A stretch of 33,502 nt of DNA from contig NZ_NHSK01000065.1 in assembly GCF_016653355.1 (NCBI RefSeq), positions 1 to 33,502 on the forward strand, in the 5' to 3' direction. Positions 21,983-30,567 of this stretch are shown piece after piece. A program made the translations under genes and the position numbers. Under the pieces are notes generated by a model. The model was not told the origin of the DNA and ran no database searches. It saw only the letters and a list, made by a program, of their open reading frames with translations. This DNA is from Rhodoplanes elegans (GTDB lineage: Bacteria > Pseudomonadota > Alphaproteobacteria > Rhizobiales > Xanthobacteraceae). Each line of letters starts with the position of its first letter. Within the stretch, counting starts at the first letter, position 1.

Positions 21983-24744
21983 GATCGTGGTCCTCTCGTG
22001 GTGTATGCGGCCGGAGCCGACCGGCCGCCGCGGCAATCGAATCGCAACAACGAAACCCCGACCCCGGTTCCGGTGCCGGGTTCGCTCCGGCGCGGATCGA
22101 CCTGCTCACAGGGCCGCGGTCGATCGCCGGGCCGCTCGGTCACGGCCCTTCGTTCTCCCGCTCCGGCGAGCTGCCGGAACTGCGCTCGCGCCGGCGCGCC
22201 GGTGAGATCGGGCTTTCCGTCGTCGAGCGCGTAGACCTTCAGATAATCGCCCTGGGTCGTCTCGAAGCGCGCATGTCCGGTCGCCGTGATGGCGACATAT
22301 TGCCGTCCGTCGTGCTCGTAGCTCATCACGCCGGCCTGGCCGCCGGCCGGCAGCCGGGCTTCCCACAGCAGGCGGCCGGTCGTGGTCTCGAAGGCGCGCA
22401 GGAAATTGTCCTGGGCGGCGGCGATGAAGGTCAGCCCGCCCGCCGTCATCAGCGGGCCGCCGAGATTCGCCGTGCCCATGGTGATCTTGACGCGCGTCGG
22501 GATGCCCAGCGGCCCGGCATCGAAGCCGGTGCCGAGCGGCTTCGACCAGACGAGCTCGCCGGTGTCGATGTTGGTGGCGGCGATGAAGCCCCACGGCGGC
22601 GCCAGGCAGGGCACGTTCAGGATCGACAGCCACATCGGACGGTTCACGCCGAACGGCGTGCCCGAATGCGGCGCGATCGGCTGGTCCGGACGCGCCCCGC
22701 CGGAGCCCACCGGCCGGTCCTGGACCTCGGCGCGCGGCGTCATGTCGACGATGTTCGGCAGCCGCGAGTAGTTGGCGACGACCAGCCGGCGCACCGGATC
22801 GAAGCCAAGCCCGCCCCAGTTCATGCCGCCGACCGTGCCGGGCAGCAGCACCATGCCTTTCGCATCGACGGTGGGCGGCGTGAACATGCCGTCATAGCGG
22901 CGGGAGTGAAAGCCGATGCGGCACAGCGCGGCGTCGATCGGCGTGAGGCCCCAGATGTGGCGGCCGTCGATGCGCTCCGGCGTCGGCCCCGGCACGCCGC
23001 CGAGATTGGGGTAGAAGACCGAGCGCGGCTGCGTCGGCGAGAGGCGCTCGCCGGGCAGCTTGCCCTCCTGCGGCACCGCCTGGTGGAGCACCTGGCGCAG
23101 CGGCTCACCCGTCGCAGCGTCAAGGAGAAACAGGTCGCCGCCCTTCGTCCCCTGCAGCACGGCGCGGCGCATCGCGCCGTCGACCGGCACGTCGACCAGC
23201 ATCGGCTGGGCGCCGAGGTCGTAGTCCCAGAGATCGTGCTCGACCGTGGTGAACGACCAGCGCGTGACGCCGGTCGCGAGATCGACCGCGACCACGGCCG
23301 CGGTGAAGCGGTCCTCCTCGGCGGTGCGGTTGCCACCCCAGTGGTCGGCGCCCGCATTGCCGGTGCCGAGGAACGCGAGGCCGAGCGACTCGTCGGCCGA
23401 GACGACGTTCCAGACATTGGGCGTGCCGCGCGGATAGATCTCGCCCGGCGCCAGCGGCGCCTGCGGGTCGGGGCGCAGCGCGTCCCAGGCCCAGCGCAGC
23501 GCGCCCGTCCGGGCGTCATAGGCGCGCACCACGCCGGAGGGCGCGTCGCGGCGCTGGTTGTCGCTGACCTGCTGGCCGACGATCAGCAGACCGCCGGCGA
23601 CCGTCGCGCCCGAGGTGTTGGAGGCGAAGCCGCTCTCGCGCAGGCCCATGCCTTCGGTGAGATCGACGGTGCCGCTCTCGCCGAAGTCGCGGCAGACGAA
23701 GCCCCCGACCGCGTCGAGCGCGATCAAGCGCCCGTCCGCGGTGGCGACATAGACGCGGCGATGGCAGTTGCTGCCGCCGCGCGGCAGCGGCCCCATCACG
23801 CCCGGAACCGCCGGCATCCGGTCGACCGCCTCAGGCCGGCCGGCCGGATCGCCGTCGTCGAAATAGGCGACCGCGCGGCACGCGGCGCTGAACAGCGACT
23901 CCATGGTGCGCGACGGGACCTGCGGGTCGAAGTGCCAGCGCACCTCGCCGGTCCCCGGATCGAGGGCGTGGACCTGATTGCTGCTGGTGCAGGTGTAGAT
24001 GAGATCGCCGGCCTTGATCGGCGTGTTCTGCGACGAGTAGAAGACGCGGCCCTCGCCCGGATTGAGATCACCACTGCGGAACGTCCACGCCTCGCGCAGC
24101 CCGCTCACATTGCCGGCGTGGATCTGCGACAGGGTCGAGTAGCGCCGCCCGAGCGTCGTGCCGCCGAAAGCGGGCCACTCGCGACCGGCATCGCGCGCCG
24201 GCGCGGCCGTGTCGCCTTCGGCCGGCGGCTCGGCGATCCCGACGCCCGTAGTCTCCGCCGGCGCGGCGGCCACCTCCTCGGTGCGCTCCCAGTGGACCGC
24301 CACGACGGCCACGAGGGCGACGACCGCGGCCGTGACACCGACGACGGTGGCGCGCCGCCAGACGCTGCGCGGCGGCGTCCGCCACAGCACGAAGGCGATC
24401 GCCGCGGCGACGACCAGTCCTGTCACGACGCCCAGGCGGCCGGCGAGATCGAAGCCCCAGGCCGGCATCCAGCCCTTGCCGGCGATCTCGTAGAGCGACC
24501 AGGCGAGCGTGAGCAGCAGCGCCGACGCGAAGGCGAGCAAGGCGAGCCGCTCTCGCCGCATCCAGGCGAGCACGCCACCGGCGAGCAGAAGCAGGCCGGC
24601 GATCACGTAATACGCCGTCCCGCCGAGGGTCACGAGGTGGACGCCGAGGGCCGCGGTCGCGAGTCCGAGGAGCGCCAGCAGCGACGCCACGATCAGATAG
24701 ACCCATCGCCAGGCCCAGTGCCCAGCCGTCGCCATGCGGTCCAT
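21979..24744 (-). CDS. gcd: Membrane-bound PQQ-dependent glucose dehydrogenase (Gcd) with a C-terminal extension
   Basis: Oxidises glucose to gluconolactone in the periplasm and passes electrons to ubiquinone. About five N-terminal membrane helices (residues 10-165) precede an eight-bladed PQQ propeller starting at REWPAFGGTTLGRRYSTLSQI. Visible sites include SSNQVHALDPGTGEVRWHFDP, EHDLWDYDLGAQP (active-site Asp region), LQGTKGGDLFLLD (PQQ-contacting Lys region) and the closing GGQAGVMSYEHDGRQYVAI. The start ATG at 24744 has GAGGAG 5 nt upstream. The family normally ends near GDYLKVYAL. Here 81 further residues rich in Arg, Pro and Gly run on to a TGA inside the pqqA start codon. At 921 aa it is longer than the usual 800 or so. 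Confidence 0.95.
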   Translation of the reverse strand: MDRMATAGHWAWRWVYLIVASLLALLGLATAALGVHLVTLGGTAYYVIAGLLLLAGGVLAWMRRERLALLAFASALLLTLAWSLYEIAGKGWMPAWGFDLAGRLGVVTGLVVAAAIAFVLWRTPPRSVWRRATVVGVTAAVVALVAVVAVHWERTEEVAAAPAETTGVGIAEPPAEGDTAAPARDAGREWPAFGGTTLGRRYSTLSQIHAGNVSGLREAWTFRSGDLNPGEGRVFYSSQNTPIKAGDLIYTCTSSNQVHALDPGTGEVRWHFDPQVPSRTMESLFSAACRAVAYFDDGDPAGRPEAVDRMPAVPGVMGPLPRGGSNCHRRVYVATADGRLIALDAVGGFVCRDFGESGTVDLTEGMGLRESGFASNTSGATVAGGLLIVGQQVSDNQRRDAPSGVVRAYDARTGALRWAWDALRPDPQAPLAPGEIYPRGTPNVWNVVSADESLGLAFLGTGNAGADHWGGNRTAEEDRFTAAVVAVDLATGVTRWSFTTVEHDLWDYDLGAQPMLVDVPVDGAMRRAVLQGTKGGDLFLLDAATGEPLRQVLHQAVPQEGKLPGERLSPTQPRSVFYPNLGGVPGPTPERIDGRHIWGLTPIDAALCRIGFHSRRYDGMFTPPTVDAKGMVLLPGTVGGMNWGGLGFDPVRRLVVANYSRLPNIVDMTPRAEVQDRPVGSGGARPDQPIAPHSGTPFGVNRPMWLSILNVPCLAPPWGFIAATNIDTGELVWSKPLGTGFDAGPLGIPTRVKITMGTANLGGPLMTAGGLTFIAAAQDNFLRAFETTTGRLLWEARLPAGGQAGVMSYEHDGRQYVAITATGHARFETTQGDYLKVYALDDGKPDLTGAPARAQFRQLAGAGERRAVTERPGDRPRPCEQVDPRRSEPGTGTGVGVSLLRFDCRGGRSAPAAYTTRGPRS

Positions 24745-24906
24745 TCGATCTCCTCGCATTGTTGGTTCGTCCGCCAGATGAACACCGTCGGCCGGTCGTC
24801 CGTTTTGCGACACCGCGCTTCGACCAGTCGAACAGGGATCAGTCCTGCCGGCGCAATACCGGGTCGGAGGAGGCCCGCACGCGGCGGGATCGATCGGGTC
24901 GGGCGT

Positions 24907-26034
24907 TCACGCCGCAAATCTCAGCAGCGCCGCGACGGGCGAGTTGCCGTCCGGCAGATCGGGACGCCGGACACCGAGGACCGTGCCGCCGGTCAGGATG
25001 GTCCGGCCAATCGTCTCGTCGACGATGTCGTAGCTCGACGCGCTCGGCGTGCCGTCGACCCGGATGGCTCCCGTATCCGGGTCGACATGCCCCCAGGTCG
25101 CGCCGTCGATGTCGAACAGCAGCGTCTCGACCGCGCCCACGGTCGCCGCGCGGGCGACATGGGAGAGGTCGGCGGAGGCGCGACCCGTCGCGTGCCAGCG
25201 CCCGAAGCGCTCGCGGATGTCCGCGACGTATCTCGCATCCTGCCCCCGCAGAACGTCGCGCGCCCGCTGGGCCAGCTCCTGCGCCGACAAATGCTCGGGA
25301 TTCCCAACGATCACCTCGTCCAGGAGACTCGGAGAGGATGCGACCGACCGGTAGATCGGCACGAGGTAATCGACGCAGGCGAGGATCAGCGGCACGGTCC
25401 GTCCGGCGACGACGGTCTGGACGGCGCGATCGACAGCGCGAGCGTATTTCGTGATCAGCGTCTTGCGGGCCTCGCCGCCAGCCGCTCTTGCCGGAGCGTC
25501 TGGATCGTCGCCGGCCGTGCGGGCGAGATCGTCGATGGCGGCCGGGAGATCCGGAACGGCGATCTCCCTCGCGGGACCATCGGGGCTCACCTCGACGAGC
25601 CGCACACTGTTTTGCGCAAAGGCGAGGACGAGCACGACGCCGGGAAAGCTGACCGCGCGGAGCATCGGCCGCAGATGAAAACGATCGCTCACCGCGCTGA
25701 TCTTCCGCAGGCGGGACGGCAGGCGGTAGGTCCGCAACGTGTCGGGCGTGGCGAGCACCGCGAGGCTCGTCGCCTGGTAACGCCAGAAGACGGGGTCGTC
25801 GGCCAAGGCACGGAACAGATCCTCCAGCGCGGCGGCACGGCGGCGGTCGCCAGCTGCGTCGCGATCCCGCACCTGAGCGACAGCTCGCTCGGCGAGGCTG
25901 CGGAATTCGAGGCGATCGACATCCATGTGCTGCGTCACCGGGTGGGTCGGCAGATAGATCGAGACGCAGGCCTCCGACCGCGCCGCGACGAGCGTCTCCA
26001 GCTCCGATTTGGTCGGCAGGTCGACATGCAGCAT
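24907..26034 (-). CDS. baeRF11-like protein (bacterial archaeo-eukaryotic release factor family)
   Basis: A 375-residue cytoplasmic protein. The opening TKSELETLVAARSEACVSIY followed by LPTHPVTQ is the hallmark of the baeRF11/baeRF3-type group, which is related to peptide-release factor eRF1 and ribosome-rescue proteins. It continues with RDVDRLEFRSL-like helices, FHLRPMLRAVSFPGVVLVLA and the C-terminal RNA-binding-like HVARAATVGAVETLLFDIDG. These families are proposed to act on stalled or stressed ribosomes, but members of this subgroup are largely untested. It stands alone on the minus strand between gcd and the histidine kinase, with gaps of 162 and 240 bp, so it probably has its own promoter. 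Confidence 0.78.
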   Translation of the reverse strand: MLHVDLPTKSELETLVAARSEACVSIYLPTHPVTQHMDVDRLEFRSLAERAVAQVRDRDAAGDRRRAAALEDLFRALADDPVFWRYQATSLAVLATPDTLRTYRLPSRLRKISAVSDRFHLRPMLRAVSFPGVVLVLAFAQNSVRLVEVSPDGPAREIAVPDLPAAIDDLARTAGDDPDAPARAAGGEARKTLITKYARAVDRAVQTVVAGRTVPLILACVDYLVPIYRSVASSPSLLDEVIVGNPEHLSAQELAQRARDVLRGQDARYVADIRERFGRWHATGRASADLSHVARAATVGAVETLLFDIDGATWGHVDPDTGAIRVDGTPSASSYDIVDETIGRTILTGGTVLGVRRPDLPDGNSPVAALLRFAA

Positions 26035-26274
26035 GACGGATTCCGGTTTCAGGCGCCGGCGGCGGCGATGACGTCACGGTCCCATAGGTAACGGGCGCTG
26101 GGGAAAATGGTTCTGGCGCTCACCCGGTGGGGCATGCGTCAACTGCGCACACGTGATCAGACGGCAGTCGCGGCGTTGCGGCGAATGTCCACGCGTCGTT
26201 TTGCGTCACGACAAACCCGCTGGTCTTTCGATGGTCGCCGAAGACGAGCGCTTCTCGCAGGGCGACGTTGCGCT
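26035..26274. other. Gap between the kinase 3' end and the baeRF11-like gene
   Basis: 240 bp without a supported gene; minus-strand transcription of the baeRF11-like gene should start here. A TTTTGCGTCACGACAAA stretch at about 26200-26216 is loosely palindromic, but I could not tie it to a known operator. Confidence 0.3.
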
Positions 26275-27849
26275 TCAGGGCTCGTCTCGCGCTTCGGGAC
26301 GCTTCTCGGCTGGAATAGACAATCGAAACTCCATCCCTTCGTCGCAGGTCACGACCGAGCGGCCATCGAGCTGCTCGACGAAGGCGCGGATCAGCTTGGT
26401 GCCGAGTCCGCTGTGCTTCGGCGTCGCGGTCGCCGCCGTCGCGCCGCAGCCGTCGTCACGCACGACGATCTCGATCGTGTCACCGTCGCGCCGAACCGCG
26501 ATCGTGACCTGTCCGCCGCGCCCCCCGGGGAAGGCATGCTTGAAGGCGTTGGAGACCACCTCGGTGACGACGAGACCGACCGGTACGGCGCGCGCCAGCG
26601 CGAGCTTCACCGGCTCGGCCCGCACCGCCACGGCGATGCCACGCGACGCCGCCCCGTAGGCTTCCGCGACGTCACCGATCAGCCGCGGGACGTAGTCGGC
26701 GAGGTCGACCTCGGCGCCCGCATCGGCGCGGTAGAGGGTTTCGTGGATGAGGGCGACCGAGTGCAGCCGGTCTTGGGTCTCGCGCAGCGCCGCCTTGAAT
26801 GCGGGTTCGGTGAAACGCTGCTCCTGCATCCGGATGAGGCTGGTCGTCACCTGCAGATTGTTCTTCACCCGATGATGGATTTCCTGCAGCAGCACGTGCT
26901 TGTCGCGAAGCGCGGCTTCCAGGCCGGCCCGTGCCCCGGCCTCGGCACGTCCGGCCCGTAAGCCGAGCGCGGTCAGCGAGCCGATCGCCACCAGCACGAT
27001 CGCGCAGATGCCGACGGTCCAGGCGAGGTGCCGGTACCAGGGAGCGAGCACGCTGGCGACCGGGGTCGACGCGGTGACGACGACGGGCCATCGTTCCAGC
27101 CGGCGAAACGAGACGATGCGCTCGACGCCGTCGATCACCGAGACCGCCCGGTAGGTGCCGGTGGGCTCGTGCGCCATGGCCCGAAACAGGATCGTGTCCT
27201 CGATCGTCCGCCCGGCCTGGGCGCTCGACAGGCCGGTGCGCGCGACCAGCGTGCCGCTGCTGCTCCAGATGGCGAGCACCGTCCCCTGGCCGACATCGCT
27301 CGAGGCGATGAGCTCGTCGAGAAAGCCCGGCCGCATCGCCGTCTGGACGACGCCCGCGAGACGTTCGTCGTCGCCGACGATCGGGCGGCTGTAGGTGTAG
27401 ACGAGGTCGCCCGTGGTGCGGTCGACGATCGCTTTACCGACGTGGCGGTCGATGCCGGACTCGCGATGAACCTTGAACCAGCCGCGATCTCCGAACGAGA
27501 AGCCGGCCGCGCCTCGCTCGCTCGACGAGGCGACGCGACGACCTTCGGCATCGACGACGAGGATATGATCGGCATCGGCGGTCCGCTGCGCGAGGCCGGC
27601 CAGGAACACGCCGGCGTCCGGTGTGTCCCGCAGGGCCCCGACGCCGCCGCGTTCTTGCACGTAAGCGAGGACGTTGGCGAGGACGAGATCGTTGATCTCG
27701 AACACCCGCTTTGCGTACTCCTCCAGCACGCGCGCCATGTCGCGCGTCGCCGCCTCGGCGCGCTCCATGGTCGCGCGATGGTCGAGCGCCAGGAACAAGC
27801 TGCCGGTCAGCAGGATCGCCAGGGCGAAGAAGGCCGCCGTGCCCGACAC
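26275..27849 (-). CDS. Sensor histidine kinase, Cache sensor plus HisKA_2/HWE-type kinase
   Basis: A membrane sensor of 524 residues: helix 1 (about 5-22), a periplasmic double-Cache domain (HILVVDAEGRRVASS, SFGDRGWFKVHRES, YTYSRPIVGDD), helix 2 (about 275-297) and a cytoplasmic kinase. The phospho-acceptor is in LLQEIHHRVKNNLQV (His325/326), typical of HisKA_2. The ATPase domain shows VVSNAFKHAFPGGRGG (N box), VRDDGCG and SGLGTKLI. Such kinases often feed the PhyR general stress response or orphan regulators; no response regulator is adjacent. The start is a GTG at 27849 lying right on the first helix. It comes three codons after an in-frame TGA, beyond which an 11-codon frame from an ATG precedes it. 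The N-terminus is therefore uncertain. Confidence 0.88.
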   Translation of the reverse strand: MSGTAAFFALAILLTGSLFLALDHRATMERAEAATRDMARVLEEYAKRVFEINDLVLANVLAYVQERGGVGALRDTPDAGVFLAGLAQRTADADHILVVDAEGRRVASSSERGAAGFSFGDRGWFKVHRESGIDRHVGKAIVDRTTGDLVYTYSRPIVGDDERLAGVVQTAMRPGFLDELIASSDVGQGTVLAIWSSSGTLVARTGLSSAQAGRTIEDTILFRAMAHEPTGTYRAVSVIDGVERIVSFRRLERWPVVVTASTPVASVLAPWYRHLAWTVGICAIVLVAIGSLTALGLRAGRAEAGARAGLEAALRDKHVLLQEIHHRVKNNLQVTTSLIRMQEQRFTEPAFKAALRETQDRLHSVALIHETLYRADAGAEVDLADYVPRLIGDVAEAYGAASRGIAVAVRAEPVKLALARAVPVGLVVTEVVSNAFKHAFPGGRGGQVTIAVRRDGDTIEIVVRDDGCGATAATATPKHSGLGTKLIRAFVEQLDGRSVVTCDEGMEFRLSIPAEKRPEARDEP

Positions 27850-28094
27850 GACGGATCAAACGTCGCCGAGCATACTCGATCGAACCTGCATGTCGTGGAA
27901 TCCGTGTTCCCTCACCGTCACGGGCGAACAAGGACACGCCCCGCCGCCCGGCCGCTGTCGATGAAGCATTTTCCCTGAAGAGAGTTCAATCGGACACTGC
28001 ACCGCGGCTCGGCCCGATGGTGCGACGACGCGCCCGGGAACCGCGAGATCGACGTCCGCTTGATCCTCGAATCGCGATCGCAGAGGAGCCCGCA
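27850..28094. promoter_or_regulatory. Divergent gap between the kinase and the sugar dehydrogenase genes
   Basis: 245 bp separating a minus-strand and a plus-strand gene; both promoters should be here. The piece at 27960-27990 (GAAGCATTTTCCCTGAAGAG) is the least GC-rich. No clear boxes. Confidence 0.3.
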
Positions 28095-29312
28095 ATGGTG
28101 CGCTGTCGGACAAACGAGACGTCGCTTTGCCTGCTGGTGGCATCGACCGTGGTTGTCGCCGGAGTTTTGGCGCCGGCTCCGTCCTCTGCGCGCACCGTCG
28201 ACACGGACAAGGCGCGCGTGCAGGTCGAGCGGATCGCCGGCGTGGCGCATCCCTGGGGCCTCGCGCTGATGCCCGACGGCCGCTTCCTGGTGAGCGAACG
28301 CAACGACGCCCGCATCCAGCTCGGAACACGTGACGGCAAGATGGTGCAGGTCGAAGGCGTGCCGCCGGTCTTCCGCTACAAGGGGCCGACCGGCCGCAGC
28401 CAAGCCGGGCTCTTCCACGTCGCGCTGCATCCCGACTTCGCCGACAACCGGCTCGTCTATTTCAGCTTCTCGCAGCCGTCCGAGGAAGGCGCCGGCACCG
28501 CGATCGCCCGCGGTCGCCTCGTCGAGACGGGCGACAAGCCGCGCCTCGAGAACGTCGAGGTGATCTTCACGCCGAAGGCGCACGACTCGAGCGGTCTCCA
28601 TTTCGGCGGCCGCTTCGTGTTCCACCCGCAGGACAAGTCGATCATCCTGTCGATCGGCGAGCGGCGGAACATCTCACGCGCCCAGAAGCGCGACGACGAG
28701 GCCGGCGCCTTCATCCGCATGATGGACGACGGCGCGGTTCCGAACGACAACCCGTTCATCGGGCAGCCGGACGCTGCGCCGACCCTCTTCGCACTCGGCA
28801 ACCGCAACAGCCACGGCCTCGCCTTCCACCCCGAGACCGGCCAGCTCTGGGCGAACGACCACGGGCCGAAGGGCGGCGACGAGATCAACCGCATCGAGGC
28901 CGGCAAGAACTACGGCTGGCCGTTCCAGACCGCCGGCGTGGACTATTCCGGCGCGCCGATCGGAAAAGGCGCACGCGGCGTCGAGGACATGGCGGATCCG
29001 GTGCATGTGTTCGAGCGGACCGTCGCGCCGTCCGGGCTCGCCTTCTACACGGGCGACATGTTCCCGGAGTGGCGCGGCCACATGCTGCATGGCGGGCTCG
29101 CGGCGCGCGCCCTCGTGCGCACCGCGCTCGACGGCGACACGGTGAGCGAGGAGGAGTGGATGCTGCGCGATCTCGACCGCCGCATCCGCGACGTGCAGGT
29201 CGACCGCGACGGCGCGATCTGGGTCGTCACCGAGCACGAGGACGGCGAGATCCTGCGGATCACCCGCGCCGACACGCCGACCGGATCGGGCTCGGCGGAT
29301 CGGCGCCGCTAA
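28095..29312 (+). CDS. Secreted PQQ-dependent sugar dehydrogenase (soluble GDH/YliI-like)
   Basis: A 405-residue periplasmic quinoprotein of the six-bladed propeller family that oxidises aldose sugars. It has an N-terminal signal peptide (hydrophobic VASTVVVAGVLA, likely cut after SSA). Family features are GVAHPWGLALMPDGRFLVSE, GLFHVALHPDF, HFGGRFVFHP, FALGNRNSHGLAFHPETG, WANDHGPKGGDEINRI and NYGWP, with the catalytic and PQQ/Ca sites spread among these. The start ATG at 28095 follows GAGGAG with 7-nt spacing. It is the second PQQ enzyme in the window, separate from the gcd-pqq run and in the opposite orientation. The true sugar cannot be read from sequence. Confidence 0.92.
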   Translation: MVRCRTNETSLCLLVASTVVVAGVLAPAPSSARTVDTDKARVQVERIAGVAHPWGLALMPDGRFLVSERNDARIQLGTRDGKMVQVEGVPPVFRYKGPTGRSQAGLFHVALHPDFADNRLVYFSFSQPSEEGAGTAIARGRLVETGDKPRLENVEVIFTPKAHDSSGLHFGGRFVFHPQDKSIILSIGERRNISRAQKRDDEAGAFIRMMDDGAVPNDNPFIGQPDAAPTLFALGNRNSHGLAFHPETGQLWANDHGPKGGDEINRIEAGKNYGWPFQTAGVDYSGAPIGKGARGVEDMADPVHVFERTVAPSGLAFYTGDMFPEWRGHMLHGGLAARALVRTALDGDTVSEEEWMLRDLDRRIRDVQVDRDGAIWVVTEHEDGEILRITRADTPTGSGSADRRR

Positions 29313-29317
29313 TCCGT

Positions 29318-29334
29318 GCGCTCGTACCGAGCGC
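29318..29334 (+). terminator. Hairpin after the PQQ sugar dehydrogenase gene
   Basis: A perfect 7-bp stem GCGCTCG/CGAGCGC with a TAC loop starts 6 nt after the stop codon at 29312. It has no T-tract. The position favours a terminator or an mRNA 3'-end stabiliser. Confidence 0.45.
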
Positions 29335-29557
29335 GCACGACCCCGCGCGCCTCCGCCGGGCGACTCAGGTCGCTCCGCCCGCGGCGGCGTGGTCTGTGGC
29401 GATTTGACGCCATGCACGGGGGTGACGGTTCGGCTGCCCGGACGTTTACCGCCGTACCGCCTCGAGGAGCCGCCGTGCATCGTTCGTCAGTGCAATGTCC
29501 TTCATTGCGATGTTCGGCGCCGCCCGTCGCGGAGCCGCCTGTGGTCGGACGTGCATC
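29335..29557. other. Gap between the dehydrogenase and CopD-like genes
   Basis: About 220 bp with no supported gene. It probably carries the promoter of the CopD-like gene, but no boxes stand out. Confidence 0.3.
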
Positions 29558-30103
29558 GTGACGACGTGGCTCGTGCCGTGGCTGAAGGTGCTCCACATCG
29601 TCGCACTGATCGTCTGGTGCGGCGGCCTGCTGGTGCTTCCGGGGCTGCTGCGGCAGCGGAACCAGCTCGTCGAGGGCAAGGCTCTTCAGGATCTGCAGCG
29701 GTTCACGCGGCGCCTCTACATCCGGGTGACGTCGCCGGCCGCGTTCGTCGCCGTGGTGGCGGGCACCGCGCTGATCTTCCTGCGCGAGGTGTTCACTATC
29801 TGGATGATGGCCAAGCTGGTCGCGGTCGGTGTCCTGGTCGCGCTGCACATGCGCGACGGCTACGTCATCCTCGCCGTGTTCCGTCCCGACGGGCGCTATG
29901 CCGCCTGGCGCGGCGTCCTCGCCACCTCGGCCACCCTCACGACGGTCGCGGCCATCCTCGTCCTGGTCCTCGGGAAGCCGCTTCTCGGGCTCGACATGCT
30001 GCCGGCCTGGATGCACGAGCCCGGCGGATTGAGAGCCGTCGTCGAGACCGCCCTACCCGGCCGCATTCAGTCGTCGCTGGACACCATGAGGCCGATGCCG
30101 TGA
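29558..30103 (+). CDS. CopD-family/HemJ-like integral membrane protein
   Basis: A 181-residue protein with about four membrane helices: WLVPWLKVLHIVALIVWCGG, an AFVAVVAGTALIFL helix, MMAKLVAVGVLVALHM, and a last helix near VAAILVLVLG. The LKVLHI...WCGGLLVLP opening with His in helix 1, and the H in LVALHMRDG, are typical of the CopD/HemJ-type fold. Relatives often sit beside cytochrome oxidase genes and may handle copper or heme, but a function for this one is inference. I take GTG 29558 because the family-like sequence starts there; in-frame ATGs at 29495 and 29510 only add a short basic stretch. Its end overlaps the convergent DUF2231-like gene by 37 nt. Confidence 0.75.
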   Translation: MTTWLVPWLKVLHIVALIVWCGGLLVLPGLLRQRNQLVEGKALQDLQRFTRRLYIRVTSPAAFVAVVAGTALIFLREVFTIWMMAKLVAVGVLVALHMRDGYVILAVFRPDGRYAAWRGVLATSATLTTVAAILVLVLGKPLLGLDMLPAWMHEPGGLRAVVETALPGRIQSSLDTMRPMP

Positions 30104-30549
30104 TCGAACACGAGCTTCCCGCCGTGCCAGCCGGCGAGCCCGACGAACACCAGGCCGAGCAGCGAGACCATGAGCCCGAGCGGCAGCACGACGTCCGGAT
30201 CGTGCAGGCGCAGACCCCAGTTGGCGCCGACGATCGACATCAGCGTGATGGCGGCGATCGCGTGGATCCAGCTCGCCACGCGCTTGCGGATGCCTTTGAC
30301 GAGCAGGAGCTCGGCCGTCCCGGCGAGGCTCGCGAGGATGCCGAGCCAGAACGCGAAGCCGCTCGCATACAGTCCGGCCCGGCCCCAGAACGGATCGGCC
30401 GTCCACCAGTAGAAGAGATCGCAGCCGAGGGTCGAGACCACGAGCGCGATCGGGAACGTGACCAGCATGGCGTGGATCGGATGACCGGCGACCGCGACCA
30501 GCGAGCTGGTGGCGTGCCGCGTGACGTCCTCGATGACCGGATTGCTCAT
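30067..30549 (-). CDS. DUF2231-like membrane protein
   Basis: A 160-residue protein with four hydrophobic helices and the DUF2231 opening GHPIHAMLVTFPIALVVSTL, where the HPIH pair is characteristic, followed by FYWWTADPFWGRAGLYASGF and LLLVKGIRKR. Members are of unknown function and are frequent next to alternative oxidases. The start ATG at 30549 has GCGAGG 5 nt upstream. It is divergent from the subunit II gene, with only 18 bp between the start codons. It is convergent and overlapping with the CopD-like gene. Confidence 0.8.
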   Translation of the reverse strand: MSNPVIEDVTRHATSSLVAVAGHPIHAMLVTFPIALVVSTLGCDLFYWWTADPFWGRAGLYASGFAFWLGILASLAGTAELLLVKGIRKRVASWIHAIAAITLMSIVGANWGLRLHDPDVVLPLGLMVSLLGLVFVGLAGWHGGKLVFDHGIGLMVSSDD

Positions 30550-30567
30550 GGCGAACCTCGCTGCGCG

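Noticed and set aside
22273-26091. Plus-strand open frame of over 1200 codons opposite gcd and the baeRF11-like gene
   Set aside because: Arg/His/Asp/Gly-rich antisense translation typical of high-GC DNA; the minus-strand frames match known families.
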